Positions 45,023-54,447 are shown, counted from the stretch's first letter. The stretch is DNA of 64,000 nt from Streptomyces muensis (GCF_021474425.1 NZ_JAKEIP010000016.1:16800-80799); one strand, 5' to 3'. A program made the numbers and translations. Notes: generated by a model not told the origin, from the sequence alone.

Positions 45023-47332
45023 GTGAGTCGTCGTACGTCGCATGCGTACAGACCGTTGAGCTTGAAGCGTCGGGCGTGGCTGACGCTCGGTGCGGTGGTC
45101 CTGGGGGGAACGGGTGTGGTGACCTACGCGGTCGCCAGCCCGTCCGGCGATCCGGGCGCGGGAGGCCGGGCGAAGCGGCCGGTGCAGGTCTACGACCTCG
45201 CCCTGAAGGGGGCGACGGGCGGCAAGCGGGAGCTTCCGCGTACGGACACCGAGCAGTTCTCGCTGGTCGGCGTGTCCTGGGCGGGAGCGGTCAAGCGGCT
45301 CGACGGCACGGCGCAGGTGCGGACCCGCGACCTGGTCAGCGGCGCGTGGAGCGCCTGGCGTGACCTCGAGGTGAACATCGACCCGCCGGAGGAGCCGGAG
45401 GCCGGGATGCGCGGCGCGTCCGAGCCGCTGTGGGTCGGTCCCTCCGACGGCGTCCAGGTCCAGGTCGTCCACGAGGACGGCACCACGGGCGCGCTGCCCA
45501 AGGGGCTGCAGGTCAACCTGGTCGATCCGGGTGTGGTGACCGACGCCGAGGCCGCGGCCACCGAGCCGGCGGCGTTCGTCGCCGCGGAGAGCGACCCGGC
45601 GGCCACGCCCACCGACGCCACGACGCCCACGGACGGCACGACACCGACGGACGGTGCGACGCCGACGGACGGTCAGACCACAACGGCCCCGGCGCCCACC
45701 GAGACCACGGCCACCGCCACGGCCACGGCCACGTCGACGCCCACCGGCTCGGCGTCCGCGTCCCCCTCGACGTCGCCGACCCCGTCGGCCACGACGCCGT
45801 CCGCGCCGCCGTCCACCGTGCCCAAGCCGCCGATCACCTCGCGGGCCGGCTGGGGCGCCGACGAGTCGCTCAGCCCGGACCCGTCGGAGTACAACGCCGA
45901 CGTCAAGGCCGTCTTCGTCCACCACACCGACGGTGCCAACGACTACTCGTGCGCCGACTCCGCCTCGATCGTGCGCGGCATCTACGCGTACCACACGCAG
46001 GTCAACGGCTGGAACGACGTCGGCTACAACTTCCTCGTCGACAAGTGCGGCACCGTCTTCGAGGGCCGCAAGGGCGGCATGGACCTGCCGGTGCTCGGCG
46101 CCCACACCTACGGCTGGAACCGGGAGTCCGCCGGCATCGCGGTGCTCGGCGAGTACACCTCCACCCCCGCCTCCAGCGCCGCGCTGACCGCCATCGCCCG
46201 CGTGGCCGCCTGGAAGCTCGGCCAGTACGGAGCCGACCCGGCCGGAACCGTGCAGCTCACCTCGGGCGCCGGCCAGAAGAACTACTTCGGCACCAGCTTC
46301 ACCGCGGGCAGCAAGTACACCTTCAACCGGATCTCCGGCCACCGCGACGGCTACAACACCCAGTGCCCCGGCAACTCCCTCTACGCCCAGCTGCCGGCCA
46401 TCCGCACCTTGGCGGCCGGCCCGGTGCAGGGCCTGAAGGTCACCTCGCTCTCCGGCGCGGGCCTGTCCGGCTCGACGTACTACACCAAGGGCGCCGTCAG
46501 CGTGAAGTGGACGGCCACCACACCGTCCTCGCTGATCAAGAGCTTCCAGCTGCTGGTCGACGGCAAGACCGTCGCCACCACGTCCGGTACGGCCACCTCC
46601 GCCAGCACCACCCTGGCCCTGGGCAGCCACACGGTCGCGGTGCGGGCGGTGCACCAGTCCGGCAGGACCGTGACCACCACCGCGCTGAACGTCGTCGCGG
46701 AGACGACCGCACCGACCTTCACCACCGCACCGAAGCTCGCCCTGCGCACCGGCACCGTCAACACCGCCGCCGTTCCGGTCACCCTCGGCTGGAAGGCGAC
46801 CGACAACGCCGCGCTGAGCTCCGTGAAGCTGCTGGCCCCGACCACGGCCACGTACGGCCCGACCACCACCAGCTCCGCGAAGACCGCCAAGTCCGGTACG
46901 GCCACCACCTGGTCGATGCGTGCCTACGACTACGCCGGCAACTACCGCACCTCCTCCCCCGCCTACACCCCGGTGATCCTTCAGGAGACCTCGGCGGTGA
47001 AGTCCGGCAGCTGGACGACCCGCTCCTCCACCAGCTACCTGGGCGGCAAGTCGTACTCCAGCGGCTCCAAGGGCGCGAGCCTCACCTGGACCTTCACCGG
47101 CCGCTCCGCCTCCTGGGTGGTCTCACGGGCCGCGAGCTCGGGTCAGGTCTACGTCTACGTCGACGGCGTCAAGGTCAGCACCGTCGACCTGAAGTCCTCC
47201 ACCACTCTCTACCGGCAGGCGATCTGGACGAAGACCTGGTCCAGCAGCGCCAAGCACACCGTCAAGATCGTCGTGGTCGGCACCAGCGGCCGGCCCACGA
47301 TCACCACCGACGGTCTCGTCTACATCAAGTAG
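45023..47332 (+). CDS. Secreted peptidoglycan-recognition (PGRP/amidase_2) protein
   Basis: The 769-residue exported protein has a signal/anchor (RRAWLTLGAVVLGGTGVVTYAVA), a 200-residue N-terminal region, a Thr/Pro linker with repeated TPTDGTTPTDGATPTDG, and a PGRP domain around residues 265-460: ITSRAGWGADESLS, VKAVFVHHTDG with the zinc His, GAHTYGWNRESAGIAVLGEY, and HRDGYNTQCPGNSLYAQLP with the other ligands. It is an N-acetylmuramoyl-L-alanine amidase candidate acting on cell-wall peptides. The C-terminal 300 residues are Ig-like/Thr-Ser-rich domains. Two GTG codons (45020, 45023) are possible starts; the frame opens at 44942. Its 3' end overlaps the convergent gene by 13 bp. Confidence 0.88.
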   Translation: MSRRTSHAYRPLSLKRRAWLTLGAVVLGGTGVVTYAVASPSGDPGAGGRAKRPVQVYDLALKGATGGKRELPRTDTEQFSLVGVSWAGAVKRLDGTAQVRTRDLVSGAWSAWRDLEVNIDPPEEPEAGMRGASEPLWVGPSDGVQVQVVHEDGTTGALPKGLQVNLVDPGVVTDAEAAATEPAAFVAAESDPAATPTDATTPTDGTTPTDGATPTDGQTTTAPAPTETTATATATATSTPTGSASASPSTSPTPSATTPSAPPSTVPKPPITSRAGWGADESLSPDPSEYNADVKAVFVHHTDGANDYSCADSASIVRGIYAYHTQVNGWNDVGYNFLVDKCGTVFEGRKGGMDLPVLGAHTYGWNRESAGIAVLGEYTSTPASSAALTAIARVAAWKLGQYGADPAGTVQLTSGAGQKNYFGTSFTAGSKYTFNRISGHRDGYNTQCPGNSLYAQLPAIRTLAAGPVQGLKVTSLSGAGLSGSTYYTKGAVSVKWTATTPSSLIKSFQLLVDGKTVATTSGTATSASTTLALGSHTVAVRAVHQSGRTVTTTALNVVAETTAPTFTTAPKLALRTGTVNTAAVPVTLGWKATDNAALSSVKLLAPTTATYGPTTTSSAKTAKSGTATTWSMRAYDYAGNYRTSSPAYTPVILQETSAVKSGSWTTRSSTSYLGGKSYSSGSKGASLTWTFTGRSASWVVSRAASSGQVYVYVDGVKVSTVDLKSSTTLYRQAIWTKTWSSSAKHTVKIVVVGTSGRPTITTDGLVYIK

Positions 47333-49551
47333 CCCGACTCCTCGGCCTGCTCCTCGGCCCGGGCCTGCTCCTTGGCCCGGGCCTCCTCCTTGGCCCGGGC
47401 CTCCTCCTTGGCCCGCAGCCACAGGAGCAGGTGCCAGTCCTGGTCGTTGGCGAGCGGGTCGGCGGTGTGCGCCGGCCTGCCGTCGATGGTCGAGGGCATC
47501 ACGAAGGCGCAGGTGGCGGAGCCGTCCTCGGAGTAGTTCGCCATGTTGGCGCGCAGGATCGCCTCGGCGAGGCGATCGGTGTGGTCCGTGCGCAGCGTGG
47601 CGGGCAGACGCAGCAGGGTCACGGCGGTCAGCGCGCTCCAGTAGTGCGGGAAGACGTCGCCCCACAGCCGGTTGGCGCCGAACCAGTAGCCGTCCCAGTG
47701 CCGGATGGCGACGCCGTACAGCCGGACGTGGGGCTGGGGGCCGCCGAAGGCCAGCAGCCAGGGCAGTCGTTCGGCGATGGCGTCGTGGAAGACGGGGTCG
47801 CCGGTGAGGGTGTGGGCGTCGGTCAGGAGGTCCAGCAGGGGGGCCACGATGGACTGTTCGTAGGCGACCTCGTGGGCGGGCAGTCGTCTGCCCGCCGCCA
47901 CGAACTGCCGGGCGCTGTCGATGAGTTGGTCCCGCAGCTTCTCGGCGCGGTCGGGCTGCCCGGCTGTCACGAGGCTGGCGCACACCGACAGGGTTGTCGG
48001 GGACAGACCGATGGACAGATGGGAGGCGCCGCCGAGTTCGAAGCCTCGCTCCAGGATCCGGGCGGCGAGGTCGAGGTCGTCCGGCCGGCCGTGGGCCCGG
48101 TGCCGGTCGTCGAAGAAGCGGGCCAGCCACGGGGTGTCGTAGAGCCGGGGCCCGGTGTGCCAGGTCTGGGAGCCGCGGCGCGGGGCGGCGCTCTCGTCGA
48201 GCAGATGACGGCGGGCGAAGGCGGCCCAGCCGGCCAGCAGGGGTTCGATCTCCTCCGCGTCCGCGAGGCCGCGGTCGACGGCGGCCTGGAGCAGCAGTGG
48301 CATGGCGATCCGTTCGGATCCGTCCGTCCAGTCCGACCAGCCGTTGGTCGCCTGGGTCAGGCCGGTGCGTGTGTCCACCGGCACGAACGCGTGCCGGAGC
48401 AGACCGGGCCGCTCCCGGGCCCGCTGGTGCCGCGTGATGTACGCGACCCGGCGGCGTACGACCTCCTCCAACGGCAGATGGAACAGCACCTCGGTCCGGG
48501 CGTCGTCCCCGATGTCCAGCCGGAAGCTGCCATGCCGGGAAGCCCGCACGCGGTAGCGGCCCTCCGCCGCGCGCTCCACCGTCACGTCCGGGTCCGGGCT
48601 GCTCACCGAGGACGAGGCCGCCTCGACCACGATCGGCTCTCCGGGCTCCCCGGACTCCCCGAGTTCGGCGGCGTAGGCGGACAGGACGGCCGGCGGCCGG
48701 GTCGCGGCGGTGAAGTCCTCGACCGAGGCATACCAGCCCAGCTCCCACGCCACCGCCGTCGACTCGCCGGGGCCGAGCCGGAGCACGGGCTGGCCGCCGA
48801 ACGCCTCCGGGTTGCGGGCCTGATCGGTCACCAGCAGGACCAGGTGACCGCGGGCGTTGGACTGCGAGTACTGGTTGCGCGACTCCACCGAGTAGGCGCG
48901 GACGACCCCTTCCCGCACGATCAGGCCCAGGCATCGCCCCTCCCCGGACATCGGCTGCGCGAGCGCCCACGCCCATGTCCCGCCGGTGAACAGATGCGCG
49001 TGCACCGCCTGTTCCAGGGAGGTCTCGGCTCCGTCGTACAGGTCGGCGAAGGGCGTCTGGACGCCCAGGCCGGTGATGGTGAGCGTTTCCTCGGCCGTGT
49101 TCACGACCGTGTACCGCTCGCACAGCAGTCCCTCGCGCACGTGCCGGCGTATCTCCACCCGGACCCCGGGCAGCGGCGTGTGCACCGCCTCGACCGCCCC
49201 GTCGTCCGCCACCCGCCGTTCGACGGGCGTGTGCCAGCGGGCGGCGCCCCGGTCGGTGATCACGTGCCCTGATCCCCACTGGTGCTCCACCGAATGCCAC
49301 GCCGTGGCAACGTTGTCGAGCAGGAAACGGCGGGCCGGCGTCAGCTCGTCCACGAACTGTGCGGGGGCACCCGTGAGCGGGTCGAGCACCGCGTGTCCGG
49401 GGCCGAAGACGAGGGTGTCCGGGACGTGATCACCGAAGTTCAGCACCAGAGTCGACCCTTCTGTCGGGGCGGGGAGTCGGGCGAGGAAGGGGAATTCGAG
49501 CCGCGCCGAGCGGGCGCGATCACAAACGGCGCCATTGAACAGGGCAATCAC
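47320..49551 (-). CDS. Six-hairpin glycosidase-like protein
   Basis: The 743-residue protein has no signal peptide. It is built of an N-terminal beta-sandwich-like part and an (alpha/alpha) barrel-like part containing LTQATNGWSDWTDGSERIAMPLLLQAA, GSQTWHTGPRLYDTPWLARFFDDR, HEVAYEQSIVAPLLDLLTDAH, YGVAIRHWDGYWFGANRLWGDVFPHYWSALTAV and ANYSEDGSATCAFVMPSTIDG. Repeated acidic/aromatic helices resemble six-hairpin glycosidases or uronate-processing enzymes, but I cannot name a GH/PL family. The extreme C-terminus is RAKEEARAKEEARAKEQARAEEQAEESGYLM, encoded by 18-bp tandem repeats. The start is a GTG preceded by AAAGGGGG. The 3' end overlaps the amidase gene. Confidence 0.6.
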   Translation of the reverse strand: MIALFNGAVCDRARSARLEFPFLARLPAPTEGSTLVLNFGDHVPDTLVFGPGHAVLDPLTGAPAQFVDELTPARRFLLDNVATAWHSVEHQWGSGHVITDRGAARWHTPVERRVADDGAVEAVHTPLPGVRVEIRRHVREGLLCERYTVVNTAEETLTITGLGVQTPFADLYDGAETSLEQAVHAHLFTGGTWAWALAQPMSGEGRCLGLIVREGVVRAYSVESRNQYSQSNARGHLVLLVTDQARNPEAFGGQPVLRLGPGESTAVAWELGWYASVEDFTAATRPPAVLSAYAAELGESGEPGEPIVVEAASSSVSSPDPDVTVERAAEGRYRVRASRHGSFRLDIGDDARTEVLFHLPLEEVVRRRVAYITRHQRARERPGLLRHAFVPVDTRTGLTQATNGWSDWTDGSERIAMPLLLQAAVDRGLADAEEIEPLLAGWAAFARRHLLDESAAPRRGSQTWHTGPRLYDTPWLARFFDDRHRAHGRPDDLDLAARILERGFELGGASHLSIGLSPTTLSVCASLVTAGQPDRAEKLRDQLIDSARQFVAAGRRLPAHEVAYEQSIVAPLLDLLTDAHTLTGDPVFHDAIAERLPWLLAFGGPQPHVRLYGVAIRHWDGYWFGANRLWGDVFPHYWSALTAVTLLRLPATLRTDHTDRLAEAILRANMANYSEDGSATCAFVMPSTIDGRPAHTADPLANDQDWHLLLWLRAKEEARAKEEARAKEQARAEEQAEESGYLM
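47356..47415. repeat. 18-bp tandem repeats in the 3' end of the 47320-49551 gene
   Basis: Units beginning GGCCCGGGCC start at 47356, 47374, 47392 and 47410, exactly 18 bp apart. They encode the six-residue repeat A-R-A-K-E-E/Q at the protein C-terminus. Such an array can change copy number by slippage without shifting the frame. Confidence 0.9.
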
Positions 49552-49583
49552 GGCGCTGCCAACCCCCTTTCGCCCGGGGTGAC

Positions 49584-49620
49584 GGACGCCGCCGCCCTTT
49601 CGCCCAGGGCGGCGGCGTCC
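49584..49620 (-). terminator. Terminator after the membrane protein gene
   Basis: GGACGCCGCCGCCCT (49584-49598) and AGGGCGGCGGCGTCC (49606-49620) form a perfect 15-bp stem with a 7-base loop, 12 bp past the stop at 49633 and before the next minus-strand gene. Confidence 0.85.
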
Positions 49621-49632
49621 GGCCCGCTCGCG

Positions 49633-50826
49633 TCAGGACCGGGCGGGGTCCTGGACGGAGACCGTGGCGTCGGCGTCGGAATCGGGACCGGCACCGGCAC
49701 CGGTGGTCTCCGCATGGCCGACCGCCAACCGCAACGTGACGGTGGCCGCGGTTCCGGCGACCAGGCCCCAGATCAGAGCCGCCGGGACACCGCCGCCCAG
49801 GCCGCCGGACAGGTACAGCAGGTCCCAGCGCAGGCTCGACCCGTCCAGCACCACTCGCAGCAACTGGGTCGCCAGCAGCCCGAGAACGGTCACGCAGACC
49901 GCGCACACGGCCATCGCCGGGACGGTGGCCCGGGTGAGCAGTGCGGGCAGCCGTCGTAGCGCCCACCACACCATGGCGAGCAGCAGCACGTCGACGACCC
50001 GGTACAGCAGCCAGTCGCCGAGCGACGCGCCTGTCGGGCCCGCCCAGGCACCGAGCAGGAGCCACTGGCGCAACAGGTCGCCCGGTTCGGCGAACAGCCC
50101 GCTCCCGGTGAACGCCGTCTGCAGGGCGGCGGCGACCGACTGGTACGAGAGGACGACCAGGGACAGGGCGATCATCGCGGTCCCGGCCGTGGCGGCCAGG
50201 CGGGCGGCGCGCGCCGGGACGACCTCCTGCGGAGCGGGGCCGGCGCCCTTGGCGGTGACTCGCGCCGCGAGCACGGTCGCCGCCGCCGCGACGAGCGCGG
50301 TCAGCACGAGGATCTGCCGTCCGGAGGAGATCACGCTCGCCAGCTGGGGCAGGAAGCGGTAACTGCCGTGTCCCTGCGCGGCGATCAGCCATGGCGCGGA
50401 CACGGTCACCGCCAGGGTCCCGGCGACCAGGCCCCAGCCCCACACCGCGAGCAGCGCGGCGAGCAGTCGGCCGGGCACGGGTGGCAGTCTGCGGAGCAGG
50501 AGCAGGGCGCCGGGCACGAAGAAGGCGAAGACGGCGGCGAACCGGATCTGCAGTGCGGTTGCGTACAGTTCGAGGTAGCGGGTGCCGTCGGCTCCGGCCG
50601 GTTCCCCGATCTCTCCGGACGCCCCGGCGCCGAACCGCACCGATGCCGGAGGGTCGTACGACCAAGGGGTGAGCCAGCGCTCGAACTCGGCGGCGATCCG
50701 GCCGCCGAGCGCGTCGGCGGTGCCCGGCAGGTGCAGCGCCTGGGTACTCGCCCCCGCCCACCACAGCAGCAAGGTGAGCAGCACCCCGCCGATCAGTGCC
50801 GGTATCGCCGCGCGTCGATATTCCAT
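49633..50826 (-). CDS. Integral membrane protein of unknown function
   Basis: The 397-residue protein has about seven hydrophobic segments, for example IPALIGGVLLTLLLWWAGAS, FAAVFAFFVPGALLLL, LLAALLAVWGWGLVAGTLAVTV, ILVLTALVAAAATVLA, MIALSLVVLSYQSVAAAL, VDVLLLAMVWWAL and AVCAVCVTVLGLLATQLL. A soluble loop after TM1 (ALHLPGTADALGGRIAAEFERWLTPWSYDPPASVRFGAG) lies outside the membrane. No transport or enzyme motif is recognised. GGGGGAAGC precedes the ATG, and a terminator hairpin follows. It lies 82 bp after a small membrane protein on the same strand and may be co-transcribed with it. Confidence 0.7.
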   Translation of the reverse strand: MEYRRAAIPALIGGVLLTLLLWWAGASTQALHLPGTADALGGRIAAEFERWLTPWSYDPPASVRFGAGASGEIGEPAGADGTRYLELYATALQIRFAAVFAFFVPGALLLLRRLPPVPGRLLAALLAVWGWGLVAGTLAVTVSAPWLIAAQGHGSYRFLPQLASVISSGRQILVLTALVAAAATVLAARVTAKGAGPAPQEVVPARAARLAATAGTAMIALSLVVLSYQSVAAALQTAFTGSGLFAEPGDLLRQWLLLGAWAGPTGASLGDWLLYRVVDVLLLAMVWWALRRLPALLTRATVPAMAVCAVCVTVLGLLATQLLRVVLDGSSLRWDLLYLSGGLGGGVPAALIWGLVAGTAATVTLRLAVGHAETTGAGAGPDSDADATVSVQDPARS

Positions 50827-50908
50827 GCTTCCCCCGCCGTGTTCCGAATCCCCGTGAATTTCCTGGTCAGTTGGAGACTACGGGCTGTTGATCACACACC
50901 GATCACGG

Positions 50909-51175
50909 TCAGCCGCGCCGGGCGGAGAACAGGCGCGCCGCCACGGCCAGCACGACCCCGGCCACGACGAGGTACAGGCCCAGCCGTTCCTGCGGCACGG
51001 CCGCCGACCACACCCGCCAGGCCGACGGGGTGTAGCCGTCGGCCGCTATGAACGCCCCATAACTCCTCGGGTATGCGCCGGTCTGGCCCCGCACCCACAG
51101 CAGGGCACCTATGGCGGCGCAGGTCGCGGATGTCGAGTAAAGGATCGTGGCATGGCGCGAGGCCGGTCTGTCCAC
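50909..51175 (-). CDS. Small membrane protein
   Basis: The 88-residue protein has two hydrophobic segments, ILYSTSATCAAIGALLWV near the N-terminus and LYLVVAGVVLAVAARLF near the C-terminus, joined by a polar loop with Tyr/Trp (GAYPRSYGAFIAADGYTPSAWRVWSAA). No family is recognised. I chose the GTG at 51175, with GGGGGAG upstream; the frame opens at 51253 with a low-complexity Arg/His leader that lacks a ribosome binding site. It probably lies in one operon with the larger membrane protein downstream. Confidence 0.6.
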   Translation of the reverse strand: MDRPASRHATILYSTSATCAAIGALLWVRGQTGAYPRSYGAFIAADGYTPSAWRVWSAAVPQERLGLYLVVAGVVLAVAARLFSARRG

Positions 51176-51310
51176 TGGTTCTCCCCCGTCGTCGCTGTCG
51201 TTGTGGTGGGTTGATTCTCGCGCCCGCCGCCGGTGCCGCGGGTGGCCGGCCACGCGGGGGTTGTGGCTGATGCCGTCGTACTCGCCGCGAGGCGCGACGG
51301 CGACCAGAGG

Positions 51311-51991
51311 TTACGGCGTGGGTGACGTGCCGGCGCCTTTGTCGGGGTCTGTGCCTGTTCCGGTGTCGGTGTCGGTCGCCAGGGCGAGCAGGAGCGGCTT
51401 GGTCAGGGTGGTCATCTCGGCCGGCGTTCGCGGACATCCGCGCTGAAGCCAGTCGGTGGCCACGCCGATGAGCGCGCCGGCGACGAACGCCGCGGGAACG
51501 TCGTGCGGGACCTCGGAGGAGTCGGCCGTGTCCGGCGGTGCGGCGGCGTCCGCCCCGGGAAGCTGTCCGGAGGCGTGCGCGGCCGCCATGGTGCGCAGCC
51601 GTACGTGCTCGATGACGCGCGCGCTTCCGCTCGGCCCGAACAGGCTGCGGTACAGGCCCGCGTGCTGGGCGAAGTGCGCGAAGAAAGCCGTCAGTGACGG
51701 GTCCGGGTCCTCCGGAGTATTCGGCCGGTCCGCGTGGGCGGGGTCGAGGGCGAGGACGAACCCGATCAGGTCGTCGATCATCGACGTACAGGCGGCCTCG
51801 GCCAGTTCGTGCACGTCCCGGTAGTGGTCGTAGAACGTCGAGCGGCTCACCTCGGCCCGGTCGACGACGTCGGCCACGCTGATCTGCGCGAGGTCCCGTT
51901 CCTCGACGAGATCGATCAGGGCGCGCTGCAAGGTCGCCCGGGTACGCCGCACGCGCCGATCGCCGGGCTGTGCGGTGCTGCTCCTGGTCAT
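51311..51991 (-). CDS. TetR-family transcriptional regulator
   Basis: The 226-residue protein has the TetR helix-turn-helix at residues 15-60 (RRTRATLQRALIDLVEERDLAQISVADVVDRAEVSRSTFYDHYRDVHELAEAA) and a variable ligand domain. It is divergent from the short-chain dehydrogenase gene, with CCTACA/TGTAGG inverted-repeat sites in the 181-bp gap, so it likely represses that gene and itself until a ligand binds. I chose the ATG at 51991 because GGAGG lies six bases upstream; the ATG at 51997 abuts the GGAGG. The C-terminus is a Thr/Asp/Gly-rich tail. Confidence 0.88.
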   Translation of the reverse strand: MTRSSTAQPGDRRVRRTRATLQRALIDLVEERDLAQISVADVVDRAEVSRSTFYDHYRDVHELAEAACTSMIDDLIGFVLALDPAHADRPNTPEDPDPSLTAFFAHFAQHAGLYRSLFGPSGSARVIEHVRLRTMAAAHASGQLPGADAAAPPDTADSSEVPHDVPAAFVAGALIGVATDWLQRGCPRTPAEMTTLTKPLLLALATDTDTGTGTDPDKGAGTSPTP

Positions 51992-52034
51992 GGACATCCT
52001 CCAGATCCTATCTTCTCACCCACGTGCAGGTTTG

Positions 52035-52084
52035 CCTACAGATAGAGGTTTACAGTCGACTGATGGAAAACCTACATCTGTAGG
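52035..52084. promoter_or_regulatory. Operator pair between TetR and SDR genes
   Basis: CCTACA-tc-TGTAGG (52071-52084) is a perfect 6-2-6 inverted repeat. A second, imperfect copy, CCTACA-ga-TAGAGG, begins at 52035. The two copies are 36 bp apart, suiting TetR dimers that block both divergent promoters. Confidence 0.65.
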
Positions 52085-52172
52085 CTAATGTGGAATCGAG
52101 GCCGCCGCGTAGCCCGACCGAGGCACGCGCGCCAGCCCCATCTCGCGCCCACAGCACAGGAATTGGAGTGCC

Positions 52173-52952
52173 ATGAACCTCAACCTCACCGCCAGGACAG
52201 CCGTCGTCACCGGTGCCAGCCGGGGCATCGGACTCGCCACCGTCCGGACCCTGACCGACGAGGGCGTCCGTGTCGTGGGCGCCGCCCGGACCGTCACGCC
52301 CGAGCTGAAGGAGACCGGCGCGCATGCGGTGGCGGCCGACCTGAGCACGGCGGAAGGCGTCGCCGCCCTCATGGACGCCGCTCTCGCCGAGCTGGGCGGC
52401 ATCGACCTGCTGGTGAACAACGTGGGCGGCGGGGACGCGGCGACCGTCGGCTTCCTCGACGTCGACGACACCGAGTGGGCCGGCGCGTTCGACATCAACG
52501 TGCTCAGTACGGTCCGTGCCACGCGTGCGGCCCTGCCCAGCCTGATCGAGCGCCGGGGAGCGATCGTCAACGTCTCGTCCATCCTGGGCCTGATGCCCGG
52601 AGGCTTCCCGGTCGCCATCAGCGCGGCCAAGGCGGCGCTCACCGCGCTCGGCAAGTCCCTGGCCGAGGAGTTCGGTCCCCTAGGCGTACGCGTGAACACC
52701 ATCTCCCCCGGCCTGGTCCGCACCTCCGTCTACAAGGACCCGAACGGCCAGGTCGCCCAGTGGGCCGCCGCGTCCGGCATGAGCCTCGACGAGTTCACCC
52801 AGCGGATGGTGACGGACCAGAACATCACCATGGGCCGCGGGACCGAGCCCGAGGAAGTGGCGGCCCTGATCGCGTTCCTCTTGTCCGAAAAGGCCGGCAA
52901 CATCACCGGCGTCGACTACGTCATCGACGGGGGCACGGTCAAGACGGTCTGA
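52173..52952 (+). CDS. Short-chain dehydrogenase-fold protein lacking the catalytic Tyr
   Basis: The 259-residue protein has the SDR nucleotide motif TGASRGIG, the NNVGG segment, the Ser motif IVNVSSI, and the C-terminal IAFLLSEKAGNITGVDYVIDGG. The active-site Tyr of YxxxK is replaced by Ile149 (AISAAK, Lys153 kept), which removes the usual proton donor. It may be a binding protein or use another residue, so oxidoreductase activity should not be assumed. GGAG precedes the ATG. It is divergent from a TetR gene and probably regulated by it. Confidence 0.82.
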   Translation: MNLNLTARTAVVTGASRGIGLATVRTLTDEGVRVVGAARTVTPELKETGAHAVAADLSTAEGVAALMDAALAELGGIDLLVNNVGGGDAATVGFLDVDDTEWAGAFDINVLSTVRATRAALPSLIERRGAIVNVSSILGLMPGGFPVAISAAKAALTALGKSLAEEFGPLGVRVNTISPGLVRTSVYKDPNGQVAQWAAASGMSLDEFTQRMVTDQNITMGRGTEPEEVAALIAFLLSEKAGNITGVDYVIDGGTVKTV

Positions 52953-53219
52953 ACCGGGTGCCACGTCGGCGACCCGTGACCTCCGGGGTCCTTCGCGGGC
53001 AGGGCATGCATGGACTGGAATGGAATGGCGTGGCATGGCATGGCTGATACGGCGTCATGCGGATGGGGCGCCAGTCGGGCGGCGGTCCGGACGTCAGTCG
53101 TCGGGGATGGCTGCTCCGACGAGGGCCGGCACGGTCTTCTCTCGGCGGGTCAGGGAGCGTGCGGCGCGGCGGAACTGGCCGAGCTTGTCGACGATCGTCT
53201 GCCCGACCGGGGTGTGGCC

Positions 53220-53435
53220 CCAGACGCTGATGCCCTGATGGGTGCCGCGCTGCCCACCCTGCTGGCCTTCGCCCGTCCGGGACACGTGCTGTTCGGGAGT
53301 GACTGGCCCTTCGCGCCCGCGGCAGCCGGCCAGTACTTCGCCAACGGCCTCGACGACGGCGTCGCCTCGGCCGCCCTCGCGGCCGTCAACCGCGCCGACG
53401 CCGAGACCCTCTTCCCCCGCCTGGCCGGCAGCGCC
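53220..53435 (+). pseudogene. Amidohydrolase 2 family remnant (C-terminal fragment)
   Basis: A stretch of about 70 residues, DADALMGAALPTLLAFARPGHVLFGSDWPFAPAAAGQYFANGLDD ... NRADAETLFPRLAG, matches the C-terminal end of metal-dependent amidohydrolases (GSDWPF holds the metal/catalytic Asp). The upstream part of the enzyme is absent and the frame runs on past the natural end. It looks like the residue of a deleted gene beside the SDR gene. Confidence 0.65.
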
Positions 53436-53459
53436 CCCTCACCTGACCGCGCGGTACGG

Positions 53460-53493
53460 CATCGCGCCCCTCCGGTCGGGGAGGGGCGCGATG
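53460..53493. terminator. Strong hairpin between the remnant and the small secreted protein gene
   Basis: CATCGCGCCCCTCC (53460-53473) and GGAGGGGCGCGATG (53480-53493) form a perfect 14-bp stem with a 6-base loop. It is positioned to terminate the minus-strand gene ending at 53563. Confidence 0.75.
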
Positions 53494-53562
53494 TGCCGCG
53501 TGCTGCGGAATGCTTGCATGTCGCGGGGGTTGCTGCGGGTTGCCCGGTCGGCGGGGCCGCCG

Positions 53563-54129
<567 letters not shown>

Positions 54130-54252
54130 TCAGAGAGTTGTCCGCGAGTTGTCACGGTTCACTGCGGGCCGTTCCGATGAGTTCGGGAGGGGAGGATGGT
54201 CTACCCATATGGACGGCCCACACGGATCGTCCCCCCGATGTGGAGGTGCGCC

Positions 54253-54447
54253 ATGTGTTCCCACCAGTCTTCGTGCCCTTCCTCCGACCGCCAGGCCACC
54301 CATGTGGTGGCCGCCCACCCCGAGCAGGGCTGGAGCCTGCTGTGCGACGGGGCGATCGTCTTCGACGACAGCGGTGAGCTGCTGCCCGACGGCCGCGTCG
54401 TCGCCCCGCACCGGGTGCCGGCCGAGCGGCTCGCCATGGCGGCGTGA
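54253..54447 (+). CDS. DUF5999 small protein
   Basis: The 64-residue protein reads MCSHQSSCPSSDRQATHVVAAHPEQGWSLLCDGAIVFDDSGELLPDGRVVAPHRV, which I recognise as the actinobacterial DUF5999 family. The N-terminal CxHxxxC motif with a further Cys in LLCDG and conserved His residues could bind a metal, though this has not been shown to my knowledge. GGAGG lies ten bases before the ATG at 54253; the frame opens at 54196. It ends seven bases from the convergent ridA-like gene. Confidence 0.8.
   Translation: MCSHQSSCPSSDRQATHVVAAHPEQGWSLLCDGAIVFDDSGELLPDGRVVAPHRVPAERLAMAA

Noticed and set aside
53005..53047. ATGG/TGGAA-rich short repeat after the SDR gene
   Set aside because: Irregular low-complexity DNA of 40 bp. 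I see no hairpin, operator symmetry or coding role.
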